Origin: Prillingera fragicola
Lineage: Eukaryota; Basidiomycota; Tremellomycetes; Trichosporonales; Trichosporonaceae
Assembly (NCBI GenBank): GCA_002335605.1
Contig: BEDY01000003.1
Location: 2,170,001-2,234,000, forward strand
DNA: 64,000 bases
Direction of reading: 5' to 3'
Part shown: positions 12,587 to 22,639 of the stretch, one piece after another
Position numbering within the stretch: the first letter of the stretch is position 1
Layout: every line of letters starts with the position of its first letter
Translations under genes and position numbers: made by a program
Notes under the pieces: generated by a model
What the model was told of the DNA's origin: nothing
What the model saw: only the letters and a program-made list of their open reading frames with translations
The model's database searches: none

Positions 12587-12605
12587 ATGATTTGTAGAAA
12601 TCCAG
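12587..12605 (+). repeat. ATTTGTAGAAATCCAG repeat, copy 2
   Basis: The second copy of the 16-mer, preceded by ATG as in the partial copy at 11754. A further CATTTGTAGA follows at about 12611. Confidence 0.65.
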
Positions 12606-12629
12606 CAAAACATTTGTAGAATGGACACC

Positions 12630-12643
12630 GAGAACAATAAGCA
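12630..12643 (+). repeat. Dispersed motif GAGAACAATAA, copy 3
   Basis: GAGAACAATAAGCA, 25 bp downstream of an ATTTGTAGAAATCCAG copy, so the two repeat types occur together. Confidence 0.6.
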
Positions 12644-13070
12644 CAATTGATGCCGTATTCGTATGCCGCCGGTAAGCTCGCCTACGTACGTAATCTGTCC
12701 CTGTACGAGGCGTCTAGGGGTGTCACCCGTCAAGCTGTTGGGCTCGTTTAGGGTTCTGGGTACAGCCTTGGACAGCTGGAAGGCATGATTCAAGACCATC
12801 TGGCTGATGCAAGATAGGGAGATCAAGTCGAGAACCCTGAAGGTCAATGCACCGAAAATTACCCAGACATGTTTGGGACAAAATGGTGAGAATTGCCCCC
12901 AGAACAATTAACATGCATGCCATGCGCAAGCCACGCAATTATCACACGAATCACACGCGAGAACCAACTGCTGACGTAAAGTCCCACGCGACATGACACG
13001 TTCACCAACAATGTCTCTTGGTGCCATCGACACATGAATCGTCACTACTCATCCACAACACCATGCCATC

Positions 13071-15747
13071 ATGAAGACTACGAGGAGAGCTCTGTTTCTC
13101 TTTCTAGTTCTGGCGCTGCTCTCACTAGTAGCAGCGCTGGCACCAGGCGACACAGCGCACACCGACGAGCCTCTCGCCGAGGAGCAGCGACACGATGACG
13201 CACACGATGCGCCAGATGGTGAGCTGACACATCCCCGCCACCCGCTGACAGCCAGTGTGTGCTGCTCTAGACGAAGCACACGAAGTCTTGCTACTGCTAC
13301 AGCCGCGCGAGCATGCGCATCTTGACAGGAAACTCGGAAGGGCGGCGCAGGCGCCTTCCTCTTTGGAGAATGGCATCAGCTGGGGCCACGATGTGAGTTG
13401 AAGGCGAGCGATGCCATGCCCACAGCTAACAATTTCGCAGGGCCCACTAGCAACCGCATTGCGCCTTCTCCCACGCGTGCTTTCCTCTCTCAATCCCCTC
13501 TCACTCGTTTCCAAAATCTCACTCGCCAACCCTCTTCCTCGCGCGCCACGCATCAGCCGGGCGACGCGTCAGAACGCGGAGCGCCTCTTTGCCTTGTTGG
13601 ACAAAGCAGAGCAGGCAGGATGCACCGAAGCCCTTGCGATGCGCGCAGAAGTGCGCATGTTTCCGCCTCACGGCGTGAGGCAGGATCTAGCCGAGACTTT
13701 CAGGCTGTACCAGGAGTACGTCCAGTCGTCGTCCGACGCCCATGCCCAATTCATCCTGGGATTCTTCTACGCAACTGGTCTGGGCGGAGCGCCGCGTGAT
13801 CAGGCAAAAGCGACGCTGTACTATACCTTTGCGGCTCTGCAAGGCTACCAGCCTGCGCAGATGGCCATGGGTTACCGCTACTGGGCGGGCATCGGCGTCA
13901 AGGAGGACTGCAACGCTGCACTCGAATACTACGAGAGTGCATCAACAAGCGCTCAGAAGCGATTCCTCGCTGGACCACCTGGTGGCCAGACGCTGGCCCT
14001 CACTCCTGCACGCCTGTCGGACCAATTTGGAGGCATCTTTGGTCCTCATGCGTCCTGGGCGTCGACCGGTTTGATGGCTTACCGCCAGAGCATCAAGGCC
14101 AGCGCAGCTTCTGCGCGTGGAGAGACTGAGACAGAACTGCTCGAGTATTACAAGTATCACTCGGACCGCGACTCGGTCATGTTCACCATCCGTCTCGGCC
14201 GCATCTACTACCTCGGCAGCATCTACCCTCACGGCGTCAACTTTCTTGTCGGCCCTGGCATCTCCTCTGGCGCCGAGGAGGTTGGCGAGGTCGGCCAGAG
14301 CTTTGAGCTGGCCAAGAGCTATTTTTTCAAGGTCGCACGCCAGCTCTGGCCGGCCGACTATGACAAGAACGACAAGCCCGTGCGCAAGCGCCAGCTGAAG
14401 AAAGAGCAAGAGGACATTATCCGCGACCCGGCGATGATTGCCGCGTCCTTCCTTGGCCGCATGTACCTGCGTGGCGAGGGCGTGCAGACAAACTACCGCA
14501 AGGCGTTCTTGTGGTTCCGCCGCGCCGCCGAGCTCGGCGATCGCGAGGCCCACAATAACCTCGGCATCATGTACCGCGACGCCCTTGGCGTCAAGGGCGA
14601 CCTCGAAAAGGCCATTACCTCGTTCAAGCTCGCTGCGAGCGCCGACCTGCCTGACGCCCAGATCAACCTCGGCAAGATTCACCTTCGTCGGGGCGAGACC
14701 GCCCAGGCTGCGCAGTACTTTGAGCTCGCTCTGCGCCACGGCTCGCGCTTCGAGGCCTACCACCTCCTTGCAGGACTGCACGCACCGTCGGCCCGCGCCC
14801 ACGTTGCCGAGGGTGGTAGTCCCGGTCTCTGCGGTCTCTGCGTAGGCTACTACAAGCACGTCGCCGAGACTGGCCTCTGGAACCACGACTATATCGGCGA
14901 GGCGGACCGCGCCTGGGCCCGCGGCGAGGAGGACAAGGCGCTCGTCGGCTGGTGGGTCGCTGCTGAGATGGGCTCGGAGATTGCGCAGAACAACGTCGCC
15001 TTCCTGCTGTCTCGCGGCGCTAGCGCCAAGGCCAGCGAAGGTATCCCGGCCGACTCGGCGCTCGCGCTCTGGACGCGCAGTGCCGCTCAGGACAATGCCG
15101 ATGCCATGGTCATGGTGGGCGATTTCTACTACAATGGCGGCGCCGAACCCAACGCAACGGACGCCGCTGAGCCCGACTACGCCCGTGCCATTACCTACTA
15201 CCAGACTGCGGCCGACAAGACCTCGGCCATGGCCTTCTGGAACCTCGGATACATGTACGAGCACGGGCAGGGCGTTCCCCGCGACTGGCATCTGGCGAAA
15301 CGGCACTACGACCTGTCGCTGCTCGCGAGCAGCGACGCATACCTCCCCTGGCTGCTGTCGTTGACCAAACTGTATCTCCGCAGCTGGTGGATTGACATTC
15401 GTACCGGCGGCGAAGTCCCGGGCTTGTCGCTGTTCGAGGACGAAGTCGAGGGCCAGGGTATGTGGGAGGGCATCAAGGCTTTGTTTGTCGGCGCGCCGGT
15501 GCTCTACGACGACGACGCCGAGGATGCCGATTACGAAGACTTCTCCGGCGCTGGCTGGGAAGGCGGAGGCGGTGATGCCGGTGGTGGCAGGGACAGGCAG
15601 GGCGATGGCGGCGGCGGAGACGAGATTGATGAGCTCGACGACATGTTTGAGAGCTTGGTGATTCTCGCGCTCACGGGCGTCATCATGTTGTTGTTCTGGG
15701 TCCGGGGACGGTGGGCGGCCCAGGCGGCGCAACAGCAACAGGCGTAG
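13071..15747 (+). CDS. HRD3: HRD3/SEL1L-like ERAD component, SEL1 repeats
   Basis: Luminal adaptor of the Hrd1 ubiquitin-ligase complex that recruits misfolded ER proteins for retrotranslocation. A signal peptide (MKTTRRALFLFLVLALL) starts at ATG 13071. Two short introns follow, 13219-13270 and 13393-13440, then one long exon of 769 codons. This carries many SEL1 repeats with the typical A-x-LG-xxY-xxG pattern, for example AQFILGFFYATGLGG, ASFLGRMYLRGEGV, AHNNLGIMYRDALGV and AFWNLGYMYEHGQGV. After an acidic/Gly-rich linker a single C-terminal membrane helix (LVILALTGVIMLLFWV) is followed by a short Gln-rich cytosolic tail. Length (about 860 residues) and topology match yeast Hrd3 and metazoan SEL1L. 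Confidence 0.93.
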
Positions 15748-16071
15748 TGGACGTTGAGGATTGTGTATTTAGACATCTGCATTGCATTCCATGATGTGTG
15801 CCCGTCATATGCGGGGTTGCTTTCTGCTTCAGGCTTCTACTGACAGGCAAGCATTGTTACTCTGTTGCGTGTCGTTTGATGCGGCAGCGACTGTGACTCG
15901 CTCGCTGTGGATATAGCGGATACAAGATATTCTTAGCCACTGGTAATGTTGTGACGTCAACTGAACAGTGGGCAGTTACGGGATGGGCACGAACTCTCGC
16001 AGCATCCTATCATCTTTCCACGGCATATAAACCTCGACTGACAGCATGCACGCCCTATTCGACAGCTCACG
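15748..16071. other. Intergenic region, 3' UTR and glutaminase promoter
   Basis: 324 bp between two tandem genes. Only a TATA-like element close to the downstream start codon stands out. Confidence 0.5.
16025..16031 (+). promoter_or_regulatory. TATA box of the glutaminase gene
   Basis: ATATAAA, 41 bp upstream of ATG 16072. Such a close spacing implies a very short 5' leader. Confidence 0.5.
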
Positions 16072-17385
16072 ATGAAGTCCCCCCTCGAAACCCACCTAGA
16101 GCATGTAATCTCCAAGAACTCGGAGGACGGCGGCGCCAACGCCGCCTACATCCCGGAACTGGCCGCCGCAAACCCCCACCACCAAGGCGTCGCCGTGTGC
16201 ACGATCGCGGGCGACATCTACGCTGCAGGCGACACGACCATTGAGTTTGCCATCGAGTCCATCTCCAAAGCGTTCGTCTATGCGCTTGCCTTGGAGGACC
16301 TCGGGTTTGAGGGCGTGGCTAAAAAGGTCTCTGTCGAGCCCTCTGGGGACGCGTTCAACCAGCTCTCGCTGGATCCCACGACCGGCCGGCCGGATAACCC
16401 CCTCATCAATGCTGGGGCTATCACGACCCACTCGCTCGTCAAGGGCACAAGCCCCCTGGACAGGTATGAGCGCGTGCACGCCATCTTGTCTAAATGCGCC
16501 GGACGCGATCTGCGCGTCATGGAGGATGTGTACAGTTCGGAAATGAAAACCGCAGACCGGAACCGCGCGCTCGCTTACATGCTCCACTCGACTGGGATCA
16601 TTGAGGGCGACCCCATGGCTGTTGTAGAGTACTATACCCGCCAGTGCTCGATTGCCGTTACCTGCCAGGACCTGGCCGTCATGGTGGCCACGCTGGCTAA
16701 TGACGGTATTCAGCCCATTACGCGTGAACGCGTCTTTGGGTCTGACGTCGTTGTTCGTGTCCTGTCGGTCATGTTCACCTGCGGGATGTACGACTATGCC
16801 GGCGACTGGGTCACCAGTGTCGGCATCCCGTCCAAGTCTGGTGTTGGCGGCGGTATCATTGGCGCCCTGCCTGGCCAAGTCGGCATCGCCACCTTTTCGC
16901 CCCAGCTGGATGCGCACGGCAACAGCTACAGGGGCATCAAGATGTTTGAGCACATGTCCAACCACATGGGCCTGCATCTCATGCGGTTCGTGCCCACCGC
17001 CCAAGGCGCGGTGCGTAAAGACCGCACGATCCCCTTGCCCAGACGCGAGGGCCACCCAGACTTCTTACGCATCGTCGCCATCCAAGGTGCCATCAACTTT
17101 GCCGCGGCAGAGACAGTCTCCAAGCTCCTCTGCGAAGTTAGGGCGACGGACAGTGTCGGCGTCTTGGTCGACCTGCGGGGCGTGACGACAATGCACCAGA
17201 TTGGCAGCGTGTTGCTCAGCGACACGATCGAGCTCTTGCTCCAAGCCGGGCACAAGGTTGGTGTGGCGGATCCGGACGGGTTGTTGCCGACCCAGCGTAT
17301 GCCAGGGTTGCAGAAGCTCGACTCTTTCATGGATCTTGTACCGGAGCAGTTGAAGGCTGGGAAGAATACTGTTCAGGACGACTAG
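16072..17385 (+). CDS. Glutaminase (GlsA type) fused to a STAS domain
   Basis: Hydrolyses L-glutamine to glutamate and ammonia. Residues 1 to about 310 are a serine-dependent beta-lactamase-fold glutaminase: YIPELAAANP near the start, the SxxK catalytic pair at S63-K66 (ESISKAF), NPLINAGAI, RNRALAYML and GIPSKSGVGGGI. After a short linker, residues about 330-415 form a STAS domain (VLVDLRGVTTMHQIGS, then a beta-alpha-beta unit), as in many bacterial glutaminases. The 437-codon reading frame has no intron, whereas nearly all neighbours are split. No targeting signal is seen, so it is probably cytosolic. Intronless structure plus the bacterial two-domain layout suggests ancient transfer from bacteria, but base composition resembles its neighbours. 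Enzyme identity is firm; origin is inference. Confidence 0.92.
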   Translation: MKSPLETHLEHVISKNSEDGGANAAYIPELAAANPHHQGVAVCTIAGDIYAAGDTTIEFAIESISKAFVYALALEDLGFEGVAKKVSVEPSGDAFNQLSLDPTTGRPDNPLINAGAITTHSLVKGTSPLDRYERVHAILSKCAGRDLRVMEDVYSSEMKTADRNRALAYMLHSTGIIEGDPMAVVEYYTRQCSIAVTCQDLAVMVATLANDGIQPITRERVFGSDVVVRVLSVMFTCGMYDYAGDWVTSVGIPSKSGVGGGIIGALPGQVGIATFSPQLDAHGNSYRGIKMFEHMSNHMGLHLMRFVPTAQGAVRKDRTIPLPRREGHPDFLRIVAIQGAINFAAAETVSKLLCEVRATDSVGVLVDLRGVTTMHQIGSVLLSDTIELLLQAGHKVGVADPDGLLPTQRMPGLQKLDSFMDLVPEQLKAGKNTVQDD

Positions 17386-17735
17386 GGACGTAGTCTGCTG
17401 TCAATCTGTACACTCTTTGCATTCGAAATGACCACCTCCGGCAGTCCTGGGCGGAAGGGAGCGAGCCAGTAGCCAGCCAGCAGTGCTGTGCGCTTTGCCA
17501 TGCATGGAAAGTCTCTCATTCCCAGCCTCGTCTCCATTCCCTCACACTCGTCTACATCTAGACCAGCATAGCGTTGCTCGTTCGTCGTGGGGGAGACTAT
17601 TGACAAGATCAGTCGCGTTCAACGTGCGCCACTGTAGCCAAAATCCCTCCGGTGCCTCTGCACCTACGACGACGCCATCAACAACTCCTTGTCCATCATT
17701 ACCCTCTCTCCCATCGACACCCACCAGCAGGGACA
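17386..17735. other. Intergenic region / 5' leader
   Basis: 350 bp between tandem genes. The last 200 bases are pyrimidine-rich (CTCC, CATC) like other leaders in this genome; no gene is seen. Confidence 0.45.
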
Positions 17736-19455
17736 ATGTCCTCTCCACCTCCAGCCCCGCTGGCACCCATTCCCGTGCGGTCCCCTCTCAACCGCAAAAC
17801 AAGACCTCTAAGCATGTACACCTCCCCCTCCCCGTCCCAACCCGTTCTTCCGGCAATCGACACGGACGCGCCAGACCAAGCACCGACTCCGTCAAAGCTC
17901 AAGCGCCTCTCCCTCGTCGCCTCCTCGGCCACCCGGCCCCGCAACTCGTCTTCCGCAAGCATGGCCAGCATGTCCTCTCGCGCCAGCACAGCCAGCATAC
18001 CCGAGCCCACGGGCTCCAAGCTCGGCACGAGCGCGGGCGGCATCGAAGACGCGCTCGCCCACCTCACAGCCAACGCGCACGCGCGCGGCGACACGGCGTC
18101 CACCTTACCTGTACCCGAGCTCTCCCACTCGCCCGCGCGTCCCAGTTCGGGCGCCTCGGACTCGAGCACGAGCACCCCGACGCGCACCTCGCACGGTGGG
18201 CGGGACAGCCCGCTCCGGCTACGCGGGCATGCCGGGCGCACGAGCAGTATTTCCTATTCACCGAATACGAGCTTGCGCGGCGTGGGGGGTGGTGCCGCTA
18301 ATGGGGCTGGGATGAGCGGGGCTGCGAGGGTGCGGAAGGAAGACAGCGAAAGGAGGAGCGGCGAGGAGGAGCCCGAAGAGCGCGGCACGTTGACTTTGAC
18401 CGAGAAGTGAGTGCGCTGCACTGCTGGGTAGCGCTGACGGCCAGGCATGGGGATTTACTGCGCATGATCGCGATGCGTGAGCGCCGCGTCAACGAGCTCC
18501 GGCAGGAACTCGAGTCGCAGGAGAAAGCACTCGCATCGCTACGCAACCGCTGGACAGCAATAGCCCGTGCCGACGCCGAGGCGATCGCTGCTGCTGCCGC
18601 TGCGGCGCAGCCGGCTGCGACGTCCGTTGCACCAGGGCACAACACGCGCGACGCACTCGTGCATGCTGTGCGTGCTGCGCGCGGGTCTGTTGGCGCCGCT
18701 GGCGCGAGCACCTCCACGGCCAGCACATCCTCCCTCGCCACTGTGCCCGATGACGAAGGGGTGGGCGGCGAGGGCGTGCTAGGCGAGCAAGAGGATGGAC
18801 CGGGCATTGGGGCGCTGTTCAACGCGATCGCGACGGACGCAGAGGAGACGATCCAGGAGGGTAAACGATTCTGGGGCCAGTTCATGCGGACCGTCGGCGC
18901 TGCGGCGACTGGGACCGTGCCCGAGGAGCAGACTGTGTCGCCGCAAGATGAGACACGATCCTCGCACCTGTAAGTGGCTTCTCGCACAGCAGAGAATAGC
19001 TCCTGACCCACAGGTCCGGATTCCGCACCATGCTCCCCTCCCTCGCCTCATTCTCCCTCACACCAGCCACGGACGCGCCGCCACCAGCGAACGAGGCGCG
19101 GCTCTCGCGCCAGTCGTCACGCGACACCACACGTCTGTCCAGGCAGAGCAGCAGGGACACGACCCGCAGCCGCACCTCCCCCGTCCCTCCGGCAGCAGCC
19201 CTCCCCGCGCCAGTATCACCAGCACTGACCCCCTCCTCGCCCCGCGCAGCGAAGCGCGCGAGCCTCGACGGCGGGCGGCCGACGCAGGCATCCCTCGAAG
19301 TCGCGGGTGGGCGGACGTTGAGGCTGCAGCGCACCGGACTGGGGTTGAGTCCCAATACCTCGCGAAGCGGGAGGCGGCCGCTGAGTGGACCCCAGGACGC
19401 GGAGGCGGAGAGGGACGAGCCGCCCAGGCAGGTGCTGGAGGGCGTGCTGTGGTAG
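17736..19455 (+). CDS. DUF4048-like fungal protein of unknown function
   Basis: Probably soluble and largely disordered. It opens with a Ser/Pro/Thr-rich region of about 220 residues (ATG 17736 is the first ATG in frame). Across an intron (18407-18444, 38 nt) comes a conserved-looking helical segment, HGDLLRMIAMRERRVNEL, continuing as a coiled coil to about RNRWTAIA. A second ordered patch (EETIQEGKRFWGQF) precedes another intron (18970-19013, 44 nt). The tail is Ser/Arg-rich with a direct repeat, RLSRQSSRDTTR then LSRQSSRDTTR. The helix with its trailing Trp resembles the fungal DUF4048 family; that assignment is from memory of the family and is tentative. The splice junctions are clear. Confidence 0.7.
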
Positions 19456-20268
19456 GCCGTCGGCAGGGAGTGTGGATGTGGGAGCTGGGAGGAAGAGGAA
19501 TGTGCAGAATGGTCAGAAGAAGTGTAGAAAACATAGAACTTGCATGGCGAACGAACAGGAGGCGGTGGGTTGTTATCAGTACTAGCACGACCATGTCATC
19601 TTTTGATTTTCTGGGCGCTGCTTGGATGAGAGACAGAGGAGATACATGAAACTTGGCATGAGAGTGCTATGGTGTGCTACAGAATACTACGGTGGACAGA
19701 CTGAACCGACGGTGGCACAGGGCTTCCTTTGTGCTGCTCAGGCGCCAACATAACACGCACAATACCTTGGCCTTCGTACAGAGCGGAGCCTTGGTGAGCT
19801 GTTCTCCGAGAACGGGGGAAATTTGCGCATTGTTCAGGTGCGATTGCGAGATGCGTGACACTGGTAAAGTGCATTTTTTGAGGTCAAGTTGTTGCTTGAT
19901 ACTTGGAGGTTAGTGGACAGACGACGTGAAGCAGTGCCAGCTGCACATTGTCAACAACGGTGTGTCTGCATTTCAGTGTGGTTTTGTGTGAGCATGCAGC
20001 TGGGGGAAGCCTTGAGGTCGACCAAACTTTGTGGACGATACGATTGCAAACTGCACAGTGGAGAGGCTGCTCGTTGAGCATGAACGATTTCAGTGATACA
20101 CCGTTGCAGTGCTGGATACTGCACTGTCGGGAGGGTATCAGTGCCGAGTGGCTGGCGTCTCAACAGGTGCATTTCGTTTCGTAGGGTGTATCGTTTCGGC
20201 GCGTGGCACAGTTTCTAAAGTTTGCCATCCTCTCGTCACTCATCTCTTGCTCCGTCACTCTCTCAACG
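19456..20268. other. Convergent intergenic region
   Basis: 813 bp between two stop codons, lower in GC than the flanking genes. No exon, RNA gene or repeat was recognised; it likely holds both 3' UTRs. Confidence 0.5.
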
Positions 20269-21899
20269 TCACGACGCAACAGTCAAATCCGCCACAATCT
20301 CGGGCACAGCCACGGGCACCTCGGCAGGAATCACCCCAGTCATGGTCTTTTCGCTCACGTCAATCTCGCCAGGCGTCTTGCGGCGCGCAAAGACGTGAAA
20401 GTGGGAGAATCCCGGCACGCTCTGCAGGCGCTGCGTTCGTCAGTCTCAACTCGACGTCTCATGTGGCTCCCGCCACTCGCTGTCGCAGCGCACTCACCGG
20501 CGGATTGACAAACCAAATAGTCTCCCACCCCCTCTCATCCCACAACCCCCTAACCATCTTACCGACCTCGTGCCCGCCGACCGACTCATACTGCACGCCC
20601 GCCCACCGCCGCATCTCCTTGCCGCCATAGCTCACGTCGACAGCATACCAGCCGCCCTTACCGCACTCGGCGGGCCCAGCCCGCCCCTCCGCCTCCGCCG
20701 GCGGTGTAGGCAGGTTACCCGCGCCAGTACCCGCCACAGGCGACGACGGCGGCGAGTCGGGCAACACAGGCACGACGCCGGTGAACCCCGCCAAGCCCTC
20801 GGTCTCGACCTTGGCCCACTTGTCGCTATCGTAGTCGACGAGCACGGGGTGGGCGATGGGCACGCGCGACCAGACGCAGTAGTGCCGCACGCCGTAGGGG
20901 ACGTTGTACGGCCAGTCGTTGGCTAGGACAGCGTACTTTTCGCGATCGAGCCCCCGGGACGCGTCGTACTTGAGGAACACGTCGAGGGGGTCCACCTCGT
21001 CGTCGAGGGGCAGGTCCTCGGGCGAGCTCAGTGCTTGCGACATGGGTGAGGCCAGGAGGCTGGGCGGGGACGAGTCGAGGCCGGTTTTTCTGGCCTTTTT
21101 CGACTTGGAGAGCTCACGCCGGAGACGAGCCGCGTCGAGAGACACGTACGCGACCGAGCTCGGCGTGCTCGCGCCACTACCCGGCTCGCTGGACGCGGCC
21201 GTGGCGACGTGCGAGGCCTGGCCCGGGGTGCTCGCCTGCGGGGTTGAGGCAAGCACGCCGAGGGCGTGAGCTGCCACGGCCGCTGATCCAGAGACCTGCC
21301 GAGTGTGCGAGGCATGGGCTGCCGGCCGGGGGTTGGTGGACGGCGTCAAGTCGACTTCGGGGTGGGACATGGTCGTGCGCTGGTCGTACGTTGGCTCGGG
21401 GACCGGGTGTCGTTGAGGCGCCCATGGGAGGCGGACGTTTGCTAGATAGTTTTCTGGCGACTGTCAGCTAGCTGTCCAGGTGAGATGCAGCTCGCCGGCC
21501 AACAAGTGGACGCTGGCCGCCACCAAGAGGTGACTCACCTGTACTCCCCCACATTTCCTTCTGCCCGCCCATCCATTTCAGGTATCGCGCCTGCAGTTCC
21601 TTGTTGCGCGAGAGGTGCTGCAGCTCCCTCGTTTCTGGGCCGTCAGTATGTGTTCCCACAAAGTCGCCGAGCCTAGCAGCCGCACAGTAGTGGGCGACGA
21701 CGACGGCCCACGTGCGCTCCGCTCGCCACCAGTGCCGGGATGAAGCACACTCACGGATAATCTCCTTGAGCTCTCCCCAGGTAAACAGCCTAGGCTGGGC
21801 GTCGAGCTCTGCCTGCGTCGGAGTGCCGTGGATGAACGGCGGGAGGGGATGGATGGTGGGGCCCGGGTACCGGGTGTCGTTTTCCCAGACTACCTCCAT
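20269..21899 (-). CDS. DUF3605 protein (N-acetylglucosamine-induced protein 1-like)
   Basis: Family of unknown biochemistry named after a Candida albicans gene induced by N-acetylglucosamine. The N-terminus carries RLFTWGELKEII, then, after a short intron, RELQHLSRNKELQARYLKW. The core is VLANDWPYNVPYGVRHYCVW, which is characteristic of DUF3605, followed by WYAVDVSYGGKEMRRW and, in the last exon, SVPGFSHFHVFARR. A Ser/Ala/Thr-rich insertion of about 100 residues (TPQASTPGQASHVATAASS region) separates the two conserved halves and is probably disordered. The last intron, near 20430-20500, has a GTGAGT donor right after WFVNPP. The stop at 20269 comes from reading through that splice site. It is divergent from the NF-X1 gene. 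Confidence 0.8.
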
Positions 21900-22639
21900 G
21901 TCGCTGGTGATGGTGGTGGTGGGGTGGGAAGGTGGGAAGGTAGTGAGATAAGCGAGACTGCAGATGATGCTACTGCACCTAGGCAGTGTTCAGTGGTGAG
22001 GATTGTGCTGCTTGGGGAGAGCAAGAAGAGTAGGAAATGTGCATAGATTTGCTTTTAGACCTGACCACAGCGAGCAGGCTGGGGGGGGGGAGCCGAAGAA
22101 ATGGGCAGAGAGAGATGGAGAGCAATGTGGGGGCTACCACGCATTCCGGCGATCTCACCGACATGACCACCCAGGCACCCACGGCCACGCGGGCCGGTCG
22201 GCTACTGTTTTGTAATCAAGCATTAGCATTCAACATGTCCTGACTAATGAGATGAATTTCATTTGAATAAGTCCTAATGAAAGCGTAGGCTTGCGAATGT
22301 TTTTGCCACCCAGATTGTTCCAGCACAGCCCAGTACAGTGAATAGGAAATAGGCGTGCGTGCAGTGCATGAGATTTCGGATCCGAGTAATCTGGTCCTGG
22401 GTCTGTCTGGGCGACTCGTCTTGCTCTTGGTCCTTTTCCTACTTCAACTCGACCTCTTTCTCCCTCTTCTTCACTCTTCTTGCACTCACAGTCTCTGACA
22501 ACCACCAACAGCATACCCATCTCCCACTCTGCAGCAACAAATACCCAACACTCTACTTAGCCCAAGGGCCGCTGGCCCTTTACAACCGTCTGCCCTGCAA
22601 CCAGCCCCTCTGGTCAGCAGCCGAACGGCCACCGGTACC
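21900..22639. other. Divergent intergenic region (DUF3605 / NF-X1)
   Basis: 740 bp between divergent start codons. It has a run of ten G at 22081-22090 and a short AT-rich stretch at 22225-22300; the last 170 bases look like a pyrimidine-rich leader. No gene is seen. Confidence 0.5.
22081..22090 (+). repeat. G10 homopolymer
   Basis: Ten consecutive G in the promoter region between two divergent genes; a likely site of length error in sequencing. Confidence 0.8.

Larger units (their letters stand above)
10461..13070. other. Gene-poor stretch with dispersed short repeats
   Basis: 2.6 kb without a convincing gene. It contains two copies of GAGAACAATAAGCA (10761, 12630), a related GGGAACAATAG near 11502, and several ATTTGTAG copies, two extended to the identical 16-mer ATTTGTAGAAATCCAG (11786, 12590). 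An alternating purine-pyrimidine tract lies at 10859-10895. The open frames found here are antisense to each other and show no domain. A degenerate transposon or noncoding transcripts are possible; neither is proven. Confidence 0.5.

Noticed and set aside
13942..15738. 598-codon open frame antisense to HRD3
   Set aside because: It is a shadow of the HRD3 exon caused by strong GC-ending codon bias; it has no domain and the sense frame is unmistakable.
16096..17055. 319-codon open frame antisense to the glutaminase
   Set aside because: Antisense shadow of a conserved enzyme; composition His/Gly/Asp-rich without domain.
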